Positions 28,544 through 37,887 are shown, numbered from the stretch's first letter. The stretch: DNA of 64,000 bases from an uncultured Clostridia bacterium (GCA_947624965.1 CANQMN010000010.1:1-64000); one strand, 5' to 3'. Numbers and translations are program-made. The notes: generated by a model from the sequence alone, not told the origin.

Positions 28544-29479
28544 ATGAAATACGAAGTGATGCTCGATATCCTGTTCACCCTGCTCGCAAAGCGGAAGGCG
28601 AGCGCTTCCGAACTCTCGAAAAAATACGGCATTTCCGTGCGCTCCGTCTACCGCTATATCGACGAGATGACCGTCTCGGGCGTGCCCATAGAGGTCGCGC
28701 GGGGTCCGCGGGGCGGCATGTACATTTCGGACGCCTACAAGCTCCCCAAGGGATTTTTCACGCGGGAGGAGTACGCGAAGGCGATCGACGCCATGCGCGC
28801 GATGAACGGCGAACTCGGGGACGAAACGCTCTCCTCCGCGATCGACAAGCTCACCGCGCAGTTCAAGAGCGAGCAAAAGGACGGCTCTCTCTCGGGCAAC
28901 ATCCTCGTGGACAGCGGCACGTGGGGCGACGAGCACGGCTTTACCGAAAAGATCGACGTGTTCGAGCGCGCCATCGAGGCGCGGGAAGCCGTGCGCATAG
29001 AATATGCGGACCGCGGCGGCGAGCGCACGCAGCGGGTGATCCTCCCCCATCTGCTCGTCTATAAGCAGAACATCTGGTACGTGTTCGCCTACTGCCGCCT
29101 GCGCGAGGCGTTCCGCCTGTTCAAGCTGGGACGGGTGCGCGCCGTCCTCTTCACGGGGGAGAAGTTTGAACGGCTCCCCTTCTCGCGCGAGGATATCCCG
29201 CTCAACTTCCGCTACGGCGCGGATCATTCGGTGGACGCCACGTTTGCCGTGGAGCCCTCCGCCCTCGCCTACGCGCAGGAGTGGCTGGGCGTGGAGAACG
29301 TGCGCGAGCGGGACGGAGGCTACCGCTGCGACGTCTCCCTCCCCAACGACGAGGCGCTGCTCGGCAAAATTTTGTCCGCGGGAAGCGGCTTCCGCGTGGT
29401 CGAGCCCGCATGGCTCGCCGCACGCGTGAAAGAGGAAGCGGAGCGGATCGCCGCCCTGTATGCGGGAGAGGCGCAATAA
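28544..29479 (+). CDS. HTH + WYL domain transcriptional regulator
   Basis: ASELSKKYGISVRSVYRYIDEMTVSGVPIEVARGPRGGMYISD; WYL-like region; RBS AAGGAG. Confidence 0.9.
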   Translation: MKYEVMLDILFTLLAKRKASASELSKKYGISVRSVYRYIDEMTVSGVPIEVARGPRGGMYISDAYKLPKGFFTREEYAKAIDAMRAMNGELGDETLSSAIDKLTAQFKSEQKDGSLSGNILVDSGTWGDEHGFTEKIDVFERAIEAREAVRIEYADRGGERTQRVILPHLLVYKQNIWYVFAYCRLREAFRLFKLGRVRAVLFTGEKFERLPFSREDIPLNFRYGADHSVDATFAVEPSALAYAQEWLGVENVRERDGGYRCDVSLPNDEALLGKILSAGSGFRVVEPAWLAARVKEEAERIAALYAGEAQ

Positions 29480-29507
29480 ATTCGGGCGGAACGCATATAC
29501 TGTCTCA

Positions 29508-30554
29508 ATGAAACGCATTCTCTTCTGCGGTGGCGGGAGCGCGGGACACGTCGTGCCCAATCTCGCCCTCATGAACGAACTCAAATACTCGCATACCCTC
29601 TTCTATATGGGGACGGGCGGCATCGAAAAGACGCTCGTCGAAGAAGCGGGGTATGCTTTTTTTCGCGTGGACTGCCCCAAACTTGCGCGCGCGTTCACCG
29701 CGGAAAATTTGAAAATTCCCTTCCGTCTCCGCCGCGCGAAAAAGGAGGCGCTCGCCGTGCTCGGACGGGAACGCCCCAACCTCGTGTTCTCCAAGGGCGG
29801 CTTTGCGAGCTATCCCGCCGTTTGGGCGGCGCACAAGCTGGGCATTCCCGCGCTCACCCACGAGAGCGACCTCTCCCCCGGGCTGTGCACGCGGCTCATC
29901 GCGAAAAAGTGCGTGCGCGTACTCACCTCCTTCCCCGAGACGGCGGAACGGTTTGCGAACGGCGTCTGCACGGGCTCGCCCGTCCGCCGCGAAATTTTGA
30001 GCGGCGAACGCATGCGCGCCCGCAAAAAATACGGCTTCCCCGAAGGGAAGCCCGTACTGCTCGCGCTCGGCGGCGGGAGCGGGAGCGCCGCGATCAACCG
30101 CGCCCTGCGCGACGCCCTTCCCCGCCTGCTCGGCGACTTCTACGTCCTGCACCTGTGCGGGCGGGGGAACCTCGCCGCGCAAAAGGAGGGTTACGTCCAG
30201 CGGGAGTTTGAAAACGACATGGGCAGCGCGTACGCCTGCGCCGACGTCGTGCTCGCGCGGGCGGGGAGCAACACGGTGTTTGAACTGCTCGCTCTCAAAA
30301 AGCCCGCCGCGCTCGTTCCCCTGCAAAAGAGTTCGCGGGGGGATCAGTACGAAAACGCGCTCTACTTTTCGCGCAAGGGGCTCGCAAGGCTTTTGCCCGA
30401 GAGCGAACTTTCGTCGCTGTGCGACGCGGTGAAGGAGACGTATTTCTCCCCCGCGCTCCGCGCCGCGCTCGCCGCCTGCACGATAGAGAGCGGGACGCCC
30501 GCCGTCCTCGAAGAGATCCGCGCCGTCCTTCAAGCGGGCGGGGCGAGCGAATAG
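29508..30554 (+). CDS. murG: UDP-N-acetylglucosamine transferase MurG-like
   Basis: GGGSAGHVVPNLAL; KGGFASYPAVWAAH; ARAGSNTVFELLALKKPAALVPL. Confidence 0.88.
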   Translation: MKRILFCGGGSAGHVVPNLALMNELKYSHTLFYMGTGGIEKTLVEEAGYAFFRVDCPKLARAFTAENLKIPFRLRRAKKEALAVLGRERPNLVFSKGGFASYPAVWAAHKLGIPALTHESDLSPGLCTRLIAKKCVRVLTSFPETAERFANGVCTGSPVRREILSGERMRARKKYGFPEGKPVLLALGGGSGSAAINRALRDALPRLLGDFYVLHLCGRGNLAAQKEGYVQREFENDMGSAYACADVVLARAGSNTVFELLALKKPAALVPLQKSSRGDQYENALYFSRKGLARLLPESELSSLCDAVKETYFSPALRAALAACTIESGTPAVLEEIRAVLQAGGASE

Positions 30555-31186
30555 CCGTCGCCGAAGATATCCGCCTGCAAATAGGTATCGGGCACCTTGC
30601 CGACGAGCACGCTCTCGCAGATGAGGACTTCCGTGAGCGAGGCGAAATTGCTCGTCCCCGCGGGCATGACGATGGAGATGTCCGCGACGATTTCGAGATA
30701 GATGGAGTGCTTGGTCTGGTTGATGCCCGCCTCCTCGAACTTGGAGGCGAAACTGCACGCCACGTTGGAGATGGGGATGATCTTGATGTTCACCGCGGGT
30801 CCGAAGCCCGCCCACGCCTCGATGCCCGTGAACGCGCCGAGCGGCACATCGACGCCGCTTTCGCTCATGCGCTGTAAATTTTCCTGCGACATATACGCCG
30901 CGTCGCGCGCGATGCGGTTGATTTTGAGGGAATCGGACGTGATGGCGAGAATGTTCCCCGCGCCGTCCCGTTCCACCGTTACGAGATCCTCGTAGCGCAC
31001 TGCGTCCGAGAGGGTATAATAGATGGCGTCGTTGACGGCGACCGTCGTGATGGAGCGCATCGTCGCCTCCGCGATGGACTTCAATACCCCCGTTACGTTG
31101 TGGAGCATGAGCGCGGCGAGCCCGACGAGCGTGAGACAGACGATCGCCGCCACGACGCGCCTTTTCACGCGGGAACGAGCTTTCAC
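30530..31186 (-). CDS. yunB: Sporulation protein YunB
   Basis: DAIYYTLSD; LGAFTGIEAWAGFGPAVNIKIIPISNV; SLTEVLICESVLVGKVPDTYL. Confidence 0.88.
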   Translation of the reverse strand: MKARSRVKRRVVAAIVCLTLVGLAALMLHNVTGVLKSIAEATMRSITTVAVNDAIYYTLSDAVRYEDLVTVERDGAGNILAITSDSLKINRIARDAAYMSQENLQRMSESGVDVPLGAFTGIEAWAGFGPAVNIKIIPISNVACSFASKFEEAGINQTKHSIYLEIVADISIVMPAGTSNFASLTEVLICESVLVGKVPDTYLQADIFGDGYSLAPPA

Positions 31187-31233
31187 ACCCCATACTATGT
31201 TTGTCCGCGCGGCGTTATGCCGCGCGGACGCGC

Positions 31234-32103
31234 TCATTTTTTATCCCGCTTCTCCTCCGCTTCCTCCCGCCGCGCGCGGTGGTTGCGTTCGAGCGCCTCG
31301 CTCACCGCCGTCTTTTCGATGATCGCCTTCACGAGGCTGTCGAGCTCCCGCCCCTCCCGATAGTCCGCCGCCGCAAAGAAGCGTATGCGACTTTCCTGCA
31401 TCATGCGGTAGACCTTGGAGCGGTCGTTCTTTTCGGGGTCGTATACGCCGATCGAATAGCCGCCGTACGAATTGACGAGCTTCATGCAGGGGACATCGGT
31501 GTCGCTGTCCCCGAAGTACACCATGTTGCGGAAGGGAATGCGCATCGCGTCCCGCTCGAAGCGGTCGTTGACCGCGGGGTCGTTCACGTCGAGCACGCCC
31601 TTGGAGATGCGGAAGAGGAACTGCGTCTTGTTGGTGTAGTTCACCGCCTGCGCGGGCCACACCGCGACCCCCTTTTCGTCGTAATAGAACGCGCTCGCGT
31701 AAATTTTGCGGAACCGCTTGGCGATGCCCGTTCCCTCGATCATCTCTTTGAGCCCCGAGGAGATGACGTAGTGCTCCACCTGCACCCCCTTTTCGTCCCC
31801 GTAGGCGTCCACGCGGGAGAACCATTCCTCCACCCCCGGAAAGAGCGCGACTTTGCTGCCGTACGCTTCGAGCGCCTCCTTTTTCAGCACGAAGTTGCCG
31901 TACGCGCCCTGCACCATGAGGTACATATAGGCGAGATTGGCGTCCATGTCGTTGCCGCGGGCGAGGGCGTTCGCCGCCTCCCAGAACTTGTTCACGTCGT
32001 AGTGCACGGACTGGATATACCCCTGCGCCTGCATGTCGTCGGGCGAGAGCGTCTTGTCGAAATCGTAGCAGAGCGCGAGAATGGGTCTTTCGGTTTGTTC
32101 CAT
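31234..32103 (-). CDS. HAD-family hydrolase
   Basis: LCYDFDKTLSPDDMQAQG; VYFGDSDTDVPCM. Confidence 0.9.
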   Translation of the reverse strand: MEQTERPILALCYDFDKTLSPDDMQAQGYIQSVHYDVNKFWEAANALARGNDMDANLAYMYLMVQGAYGNFVLKKEALEAYGSKVALFPGVEEWFSRVDAYGDEKGVQVEHYVISSGLKEMIEGTGIAKRFRKIYASAFYYDEKGVAVWPAQAVNYTNKTQFLFRISKGVLDVNDPAVNDRFERDAMRIPFRNMVYFGDSDTDVPCMKLVNSYGGYSIGVYDPEKNDRSKVYRMMQESRIRFFAAADYREGRELDSLVKAIIEKTAVSEALERNHRARREEAEEKRDKK

Positions 32104-32244
32104 CGTTTGTTCTCCTCGGTCCTTTCCTTGCCGTATTTTCCCATTCATTATAGCGCAAACTGGGCGGCGCTGTCAACCTGCGGCGAAAAATCGAAAGCCG
32201 CGCATTTTTCCGCGCAATCGCTTTACACGCCCGCCCTTTTTGAG

Positions 32245-32345
32245 TATAATAACGGTTGCACGGCGGGATGTTCCTTGCAAAACCATCCCTGCCGCGCCTC
32301 CGCCTGTGCGGTTGGGCGTCTTTTCGCCGATAAAAAACAAGGAGG
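32245..32345 (+). promoter_or_regulatory. Structured 5' leader of VUT transporter gene; possible preQ1-type riboswitch
   Basis: TATAAT at 32245; hairpin CGGCGGGATG/CATCCCTGCCG 32261-32294; GGTT...CGCCGATAAAAAACAAGGAGG ending in the SD. Confidence 0.4.
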
Positions 32346-32351
32346 CTTCCC

Positions 32352-33110
32352 ATGAAGCAAGCCGTAAAGAACTTTTTTGACCAATTCAAACTGTTGCTGT
32401 CCTCCGTTCCCCCCCTCGTGTTCGCGCTCTTTCTGCTGTCCGTATTCGCCATGAATTTGCTCGCGAACAAGAGCATCGACCTCGGGCTCGACTGGCTCGC
32501 GCTCGACTGCGGCATCACCGTCTCGTGGGTGGCGTTTCTGTGCATGGACGTGCTCACCAAGCGGTTCGGACCGAAGGCGGCGACAATGCTCTCCGTCTTT
32601 GCCATTGCGATCAATCTCGCCGTCTGCCTCGTCTTCTATCTCGCGAGCCTCATTCCGGGCACATGGGGTGCGTTTTTCGACTTCGGGGAACAGCCCGTCG
32701 TCAATTCCGCGCTCGATTCGACGTTCGGCGGAACGTGGTATGTGCTGCTCGGCAGTACGGTCGCCTTTATCGTCTCGGCGGCCGTCAACAACTTCTCCAA
32801 CTGGGGGATCGGCAAGCTCTTCCGCAAAAAGCCCGACGGCTTCGCCGCCTACGCTTGCAGGAGCTACCTCTCCACCGCGTTGGGGCAGTTCGCCGACAAC
32901 CTCATCTTCGCCTTCCTCGTGAGCTATTTCTTCTTCGGGTGGAGCCCCCTGCAATGCGTCACCTGCGCGGCGACGGGCATGGTCGCGGAGCTCCTGTGCG
33001 AGGCGGTGTTCTCCCCCGTCGGCTATAAAATTTGCGATCGTTGGAAAAAACGGGGCGTGGGAAAAGCCTATCTCGACTATGTTTCCCGCGCGGACGGGGA
33101 GGCGGTATGA
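32352..33110 (+). CDS. VUT-family (queuosine precursor transporter-like) membrane protein
   Basis: Multi-TM; MDVLTKRFGPKAA; FVSAAVNNFSNWGIGKLF-type motifs. Confidence 0.82.
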   Translation: MKQAVKNFFDQFKLLLSSVPPLVFALFLLSVFAMNLLANKSIDLGLDWLALDCGITVSWVAFLCMDVLTKRFGPKAATMLSVFAIAINLAVCLVFYLASLIPGTWGAFFDFGEQPVVNSALDSTFGGTWYVLLGSTVAFIVSAAVNNFSNWGIGKLFRKKPDGFAAYACRSYLSTALGQFADNLIFAFLVSYFFFGWSPLQCVTCAATGMVAELLCEAVFSPVGYKICDRWKKRGVGKAYLDYVSRADGEAV

Positions 33111-33751
33111 AAGTTTTGGTAACGGGCGCGAGCCGCGGCATCGGCAGGGCGATCGCGGAAAAATTTCTCGCGTGCGGGCACGAGGTCGTGGGGTTGGACC
33201 TGCTTCCCGCCCCCTTCTCCGATAAAAACTACACGCACTGCATCTGCGACGTTACGGGGGAACTTCCCGATATCCGAAATGTGGAGATCCTCGTCAACAA
33301 CGCGGGCGTGCAGAACAGCGGGCGGGACATCGCCGTCAACCTCGAAGGGACCATCCGCGCGACCGAAAAATACGGCGTTCATCCCCCCGTGAAGAGCATC
33401 GTGTTCATCGCCTCCGCGAGCGCCTCGACGGGCGCGGAGTTCCCCGAATACGCGGCGAGCAAGGGCGGGCTCCTCGCCTATATGAAGAACGTCGCCCTCC
33501 GCGTGGCGGCGTGGGGCGCGACGGCAAACAGCATCTCCCCCGGCGGCGTCCGCACCGAGCTCAACCGCCGCGTGATGGACGACCCCGCCCTCTGGGAACA
33601 GATCATGGAGGAGACCCCGCTCAAAAAGTGGGCGACCGCGGAGGAGATCGCCGAATGGACATACTTCGTCGCCGCCGTGAACAGATCGATGACCGCACAG
33701 GATATCATCGTGGACAACGGCGAGAGCGCGCGGGCGAAATTCATCTGGTGA
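33107..33751 (+). CDS. SDR-family oxidoreductase
   Basis: VTGASRGIGRAIAE; NNAGVQ; YAASKGGLLAYMKN. Confidence 0.92.
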   Translation: MKVLVTGASRGIGRAIAEKFLACGHEVVGLDLLPAPFSDKNYTHCICDVTGELPDIRNVEILVNNAGVQNSGRDIAVNLEGTIRATEKYGVHPPVKSIVFIASASASTGAEFPEYAASKGGLLAYMKNVALRVAAWGATANSISPGGVRTELNRRVMDDPALWEQIMEETPLKKWATAEEIAEWTYFVAAVNRSMTAQDIIVDNGESARAKFIW

Positions 33752-33804
33752 TAGGAGCCCCCAAGCGCGGGCTCTTACAAATAAATTTTCAAAAGGAGCA
33801 GAAT

Positions 33805-34758
33805 ATGACAGACGAATGGGATAAGACGTTTCCCGAGGACAAGCGCGTATCGCACGAAAAAGCGACCTTCCGCAACCGCTACGGCGTCGAACTCGCCGCG
33901 GATGTGTACGCGCCGAAAAAGGCGGAGGAAAAACTGCCCGCCGTCGCCATGTGCGGACCCTTCGGCGCGGTCAAGGAACAGGCGTCCGGGCTGTACGCCC
34001 AAACGCTCGCCGCGCGCGGATTTCTCACGGTCGCGTTCGACCCCTCCTATACGGGCGAGAGCGGCGGGGAGCCCAGATACGTCGCCTCCCCCGACATCAA
34101 TACGGAGGACTTCTGCGCCGCGGTGGACTTCCTCTCCTGCGAGCCGCGCGTCGATCCCGCGAAGATCGGCATCCTCGGCATCTGCGGCTGGGGCGGCATG
34201 GCGATCAACGCCGCCGCCATAGACACCCGCATCAAGGCGACGGTCGCCTCCACGATGTACGACATGACCCGCGTCTCCGCGCGCGGCTACTTCGACGCCA
34301 TGGACGAGGACGCGCGCTACGAGATGAAAAAGGCGCTGAACGCACAGCGCACCGCCGATTTCAAGCGCGGGAGCTACGCCCGCGCGGGCGGCGTCGTCGA
34401 TCCCCTTCCCGCCGACGCGCCCTTCTTCGTAAAGGACTATTACGACTACTACAAGACGAAACGGGGCTACCATGTCCGCAGTCTCAACTCCAACGACGGC
34501 TGGAATACGACTTCCTCCCTCTCCTTTATCAACATGCCCATCCTGCAATACGCGGGCGAGATCCGCAGCGCCGTGCTCCTCGTGCACGGCGAGAAGGCGC
34601 ACTCCCGCTATTTCTCGGAGGACGCCTTCAAGCTGCTCAAAGGAGACAACAAGGAGCTTCTCCTTATCCCGAACGCCGTCCACACCGACCTCTACGACCA
34701 AACGGACAAAATCCCCTTCGCGAAGATCGAAGCGTTCTATCGGGAGTATCTGAAATAA
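33805..34758 (+). CDS. Alpha/beta hydrolase
   Basis: FDPSYTGESGGEPRY; GILGICGWGGMAINAA; LVHGEKAHSR. Confidence 0.88.
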   Translation: MTDEWDKTFPEDKRVSHEKATFRNRYGVELAADVYAPKKAEEKLPAVAMCGPFGAVKEQASGLYAQTLAARGFLTVAFDPSYTGESGGEPRYVASPDINTEDFCAAVDFLSCEPRVDPAKIGILGICGWGGMAINAAAIDTRIKATVASTMYDMTRVSARGYFDAMDEDARYEMKKALNAQRTADFKRGSYARAGGVVDPLPADAPFFVKDYYDYYKTKRGYHVRSLNSNDGWNTTSSLSFINMPILQYAGEIRSAVLLVHGEKAHSRYFSEDAFKLLKGDNKELLLIPNAVHTDLYDQTDKIPFAKIEAFYREYLK

Positions 34759-34771
34759 GGCGCGCTCCCCG

Positions 34772-34804
34772 AACATCCCCTCGCCCGCCGAGGGGATGTT
34801 TTTG
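34772..34804 (+). terminator. Intrinsic terminator
   Basis: ACATCCCCTCG / CGAGGGGATGT + T-tract. Confidence 0.75.
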
Positions 34805-34856
34805 TTTTTCCGCATGGAGCGGACGGGCGCGGCGCATACTGCTTTCGGAGGAACTT

Positions 34857-35291
34857 ATGATAGAACACGACACGATAGAGCTTCTACGCGAATGCGACGC
34901 GGGCATCCGTATGGGCATTTCCGCCATCGACGAAGTGAAGGACCACGCGCAGAGCGCGGACCTGCGCGCGATGCTCGACGGCTACCGGCGCGCGTACGCA
35001 GAACTGCAAAACGAAATTAGGAACATCTTGCACGCCTACCGCGACGAGGGCACGGAGCCGAACCCCCTCGCCAAGGGTATGGCGTGGCTCAAAACCAACG
35101 TCATGATGGCGGTAAAGGAGACGGACGCGGAGATCGCAAACCTTCTCACGGACGGTTGCAATATGGGCGTGAAATCGCTCAACACCTACCTCAACGACTA
35201 TGCCGCCGCGGACGGACGGGCAAAAGATCTTACGCGCCGTCTCATCGAACTGCAAAACAGGCAATTGAAGGACCTCGAACGGTATCTTTGA
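34857..35291 (+). CDS. Ferritin-like DUF2383-type protein
   Basis: MIEHDTIELLRECDAGIRMGISAIDEV...; RBS GGAGG. Confidence 0.65.
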   Translation: MIEHDTIELLRECDAGIRMGISAIDEVKDHAQSADLRAMLDGYRRAYAELQNEIRNILHAYRDEGTEPNPLAKGMAWLKTNVMMAVKETDAEIANLLTDGCNMGVKSLNTYLNDYAAADGRAKDLTRRLIELQNRQLKDLERYL

Positions 35292-35298
35292 TAGGAAT

Positions 35299-35350
35299 TT
35301 TGACGCGATGCTTTGACGCGGTATTTTGACAAGGTACTTTGACACAGTCG
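35299..35350. repeat. Tandem 13-bp repeat, 4 copies (TTTGACgcgGTaC)
   Basis: TTTGAC at 35299, 35312, 35325, 35338, exact 13-bp period. Confidence 0.8.
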
Positions 35351-35374
35351 CCGCCGCGCGGTTTTCCGCACATG

Positions 35375-35413
35375 AAAGAGCCGCGGGCGCCGATAGGCGC
35401 CCGCGGCTCTTTT
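35375..35413. terminator. Bidirectional intrinsic terminator
   Basis: AAAGAGCCGCGGGCGCC GATA GGCGCCCGCGGCTCTTT. Confidence 0.85.
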
Positions 35414-35456
35414 ACATAAAGACGATCCGCATCCGAGAATGCCTCCGTCCCTCCTA

Positions 35457-36674
35457 TCAATATCCGTTTTTCTTTCTTTCCAGCTCCTTGATCTGCCGCT
35501 GGATGGACTGATACGCAATGCTGTACTCGGAACTTGAAATACGTTGAAACCGATAGTCGCGCTCGGTGGCTTCGAGTTGCGCATTGAGCTGCGCGATCTG
35601 CCCGTCGATGATGGCGTTCGTCTGGCGGCGCATTTCATAGAGACGATCCTGCTCCGCCCGCCGTTCTCTCTCCTTATCATAGGCGGCGCCGTAGTATGTT
35701 CCCCCACCGCCGCCAAAGGTCGGCATTTCGGGTTCACTCTTCCAACGGTCGCAGATCGAATTCATCTCCTCCGGGGACTTCCACACGTCGCCGTCTCTCA
35801 ACTCGTCCATGTTTTTGTTGTTCTTGATCGCATAGTTGATGGCGACGATCTGCGCCTGTTTGGAAAGATCGAGTCCCTCCAATTTCAAGCCGTTTCCGAG
35901 ACAGCTCTGAAAGACGTCGCTCTGCCTGATCGCGAGAAAGGCAAGCCTGTCGATCGGGCGCCCGAGTTTTATTTGATGAAGCGCCATGTACCACTCTATG
36001 CTATGAAAGGGCGGGGGCGTCATGACCGAGAGAGCCGTCATGACGAAATCGGGGACAAGCTCTGCATCTTTCCCCAAAAGGCTCTTCACAAATGCTTCTT
36101 TACGGTTCGACGAAACAGAGCAGTCCAACTCGCTCAACTTGCGCCAGACATCCGAGAGTTCTTCGATATCGGAATCGAGCGTGAGTGCTTTATCGGGGTC
36201 GAGGGAGTGGACAAATTCGTCCGCGATCGCCCTATCGAGGGTAAAACCGACGACGGGATCCTTGATTTTCCCGATCGCGCATACGAGGCTTGCCGACGCA
36301 AGACGGCGGCTCTTTTCGAGTTCGGAGTCCGCCGCCCCTTTTCTTTTCGCCTCCGCATAGGCCGCCACTTCGGGAAGCCCCTGCGACACGGGGACTGCTT
36401 CACGGACGCCACCCGCCGCCTTCTCCGCATTGTGCGTCAAAACATAGAGTTCCTGCGTCCCGTCGAATTGCCGCATGAAAAAGCGGACATATTCAGCACT
36501 GCTCGCAACTGCGATGTGGTTCGCGACAAACGAGGGCCGCTCGTTCAGTTTTGAGACAATGGACCCTTGCACGAGCTTATCGTTGCGGGCAATGTGATTG
36601 GTGAGATCGGTATTGCCCACCTGTTCCGCTTGCTTGACCTCGGACATAGCGGCGATCCGTTCTAAAAAATTCAT
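35457..36674 (-). CDS. Hypothetical protein (~405 aa) with coiled-coil-like C-terminus
   Basis: Start MNFLERIAAM after AGGAGGAATCGAA; strong promoter TTGACA-17-TATAAT upstream on the minus strand. Confidence 0.75.
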   Translation of the reverse strand: MNFLERIAAMSEVKQAEQVGNTDLTNHIARNDKLVQGSIVSKLNERPSFVANHIAVASSAEYVRFFMRQFDGTQELYVLTHNAEKAAGGVREAVPVSQGLPEVAAYAEAKRKGAADSELEKSRRLASASLVCAIGKIKDPVVGFTLDRAIADEFVHSLDPDKALTLDSDIEELSDVWRKLSELDCSVSSNRKEAFVKSLLGKDAELVPDFVMTALSVMTPPPFHSIEWYMALHQIKLGRPIDRLAFLAIRQSDVFQSCLGNGLKLEGLDLSKQAQIVAINYAIKNNKNMDELRDGDVWKSPEEMNSICDRWKSEPEMPTFGGGGGTYYGAAYDKERERRAEQDRLYEMRRQTNAIIDGQIAQLNAQLEATERDYRFQRISSSEYSIAYQSIQRQIKELERKKNGY

Positions 36675-36869
36675 TTCGATTCCTCCTTTCGGTAAATGAT
36701 TTGATTCCATTATAGGCATGAGATGTTGCTTTGTCAATAAAAAAACCATGTTAAATGTTTATTTTTTATCAAAAAAATCAATATAGAATAAGATTATGCC
36801 AAGTAATACTTCCCTCCCTGCATCCGATTTGGATTTATAATGAGGAAAAGAGGTCGCGAGGGCATTCCC

Positions 36870-37223
36870 ATGGAAAAATCGGAAATCATTGCAAGGATCG
36901 GCTATATTCGGGTTCGGGCGAAGCTCACGCAAAAGGGCCTCTCCCTCGGGATCGGGATGAACCCCAACTATATCAACCGCTTGGAGAGCAAGAAGGACTT
37001 CTTGCCGAGCCTCGAAGTACTCCTCAAAATCATCGAAGTATGCCGCTCCACCCCCGAGGAGTTCTTTTATCATGACATTGCGCAATACGAAAAGGACAGA
37101 GAACTTGCCGCCAAGATCGATGATCTCCCCGCCCATGTCAAAGAATTCGTGATGAACTACGACCCCGAACTCATGGATATGTTTACCCGCCTCAACGAGA
37201 AATTCGTGCGCCTCAAAAAATAA
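36870..37223 (+). CDS. XRE-family HTH regulator (paralog of 47361 CDS)
   Basis: IGYIRVRAKLTQKGLSLGIGMNPNYINRLESKKDFLPSLEVLLKIIEVC. Confidence 0.88.
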   Translation: MEKSEIIARIGYIRVRAKLTQKGLSLGIGMNPNYINRLESKKDFLPSLEVLLKIIEVCRSTPEEFFYHDIAQYEKDRELAAKIDDLPAHVKEFVMNYDPELMDMFTRLNEKFVRLKK

Positions 37224-37235
37224 AATAAAGCAAAA

Positions 37236-37274
37236 AGAAGTCCGAGGCGGACAGGCGTCCGCTTCGGACTTCTT
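37236..37274 (+). terminator. Intrinsic terminator after XRE gene
   Basis: AGAAGTCCGAGGCGGAC / GTCCGCTTCGGACTTCT. Confidence 0.75.
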
Positions 37275-37278
37275 GGAT

Positions 37279-37477
37279 CTACCGGTATCTTCGCTGCGCT
37301 CGATGGCTTCGGCTTCGGCTTCGCCTCGCGCGGACTTGAACCGGCGACCTTTTGCCCTCCCCAAAAAACGATCGCTCTGCGTTTTCTTCTTACCTTCCGC
37401 CCTTCTCGATCGTTTTTCGGGGACCCCATGCTTTTAATCGGCAGGTCTAACGGTCCAAGCCGAACGAGCATTTTTTT
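37279..37477. repeat. Direct repeat R1 (~200 bp) with tRNA T-arm fragment and internal inverted repeat
   Basis: Near identical to R2 at 37482; CGGACTTGAACCGGCGACCT at 37331. Confidence 0.85.
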
Positions 37478-37481
37478 AGAG

Positions 37482-37673
37482 CTACCGGTATCTTCGCTGC
37501 GCTCGATGGTTTCGGCTTCGCCTCGCGCGGACTTGAACCGGCGACCTTTTGTTCTCCCCAAAAAACGATCGCTCTGCGTTTTCTTCTTACTTTCCGTTCT
37601 TCCCGATCGTTTTTCGGGGACCCCCATTCCTTTAATCAGCAGGTCTAACGGTCCAAGCCGAACGAGCATTTTT
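37482..37673. repeat. Direct repeat R2 (~200 bp), second copy
   Basis: See R1; CGGACTTGAACCGGCGACCT at 37528. Confidence 0.85.
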
Positions 37674-37682
37674 CAAAAAAAT

Positions 37683-37703
37683 GAGACGGGCAAAACCCGT
37701 CTC
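37683..37703. terminator. Hairpin with flanking A and T tracts
   Basis: GAGACGGG CAAAA CCCGTCTC TTTTTTT. Confidence 0.7.
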
Positions 37704-37710
37704 GTTTTTT

Positions 37711-37756
37711 TGGAGCTACTGGCCGGACTTGAACCGGCGACCTGCTGATTACGAAT
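37711..37756 (-). pseudogene. Displaced 3' half of host tRNA-Thr(CGT) (att site, left)
   Basis: Revcomp ATTCGTAATCAGCAGGTCGCCGGTTCAAGTCCGGCCAGTAGCTCCA. Confidence 0.88.
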
Positions 37757-37887
37757 AATACTGACCCTACAAAATGACTTGCGCTCATTGTGTCGTACTA
37801 TATTGTTTGCGTGACTTGCGTGAGTTTCGTAAGTTTCTTCGTAGGTTTTGTATCTTGCGTAACTTGCGCCCCGTTACGCCACTTCCG

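Noticed and set aside
30530-30554. murG/yunB 3' convergent overlap
   Set aside because: Short overlap of convergent genes is common and not informative.
35299-35350. CRISPR array
   Set aside because: 13-bp period without spacers; no cas genes anywhere in the window.
37157-37669. 170-aa minus ORF with internal repeat
   Set aside because: Produced by the R1/R2 noncoding repeats and tRNA fragments.
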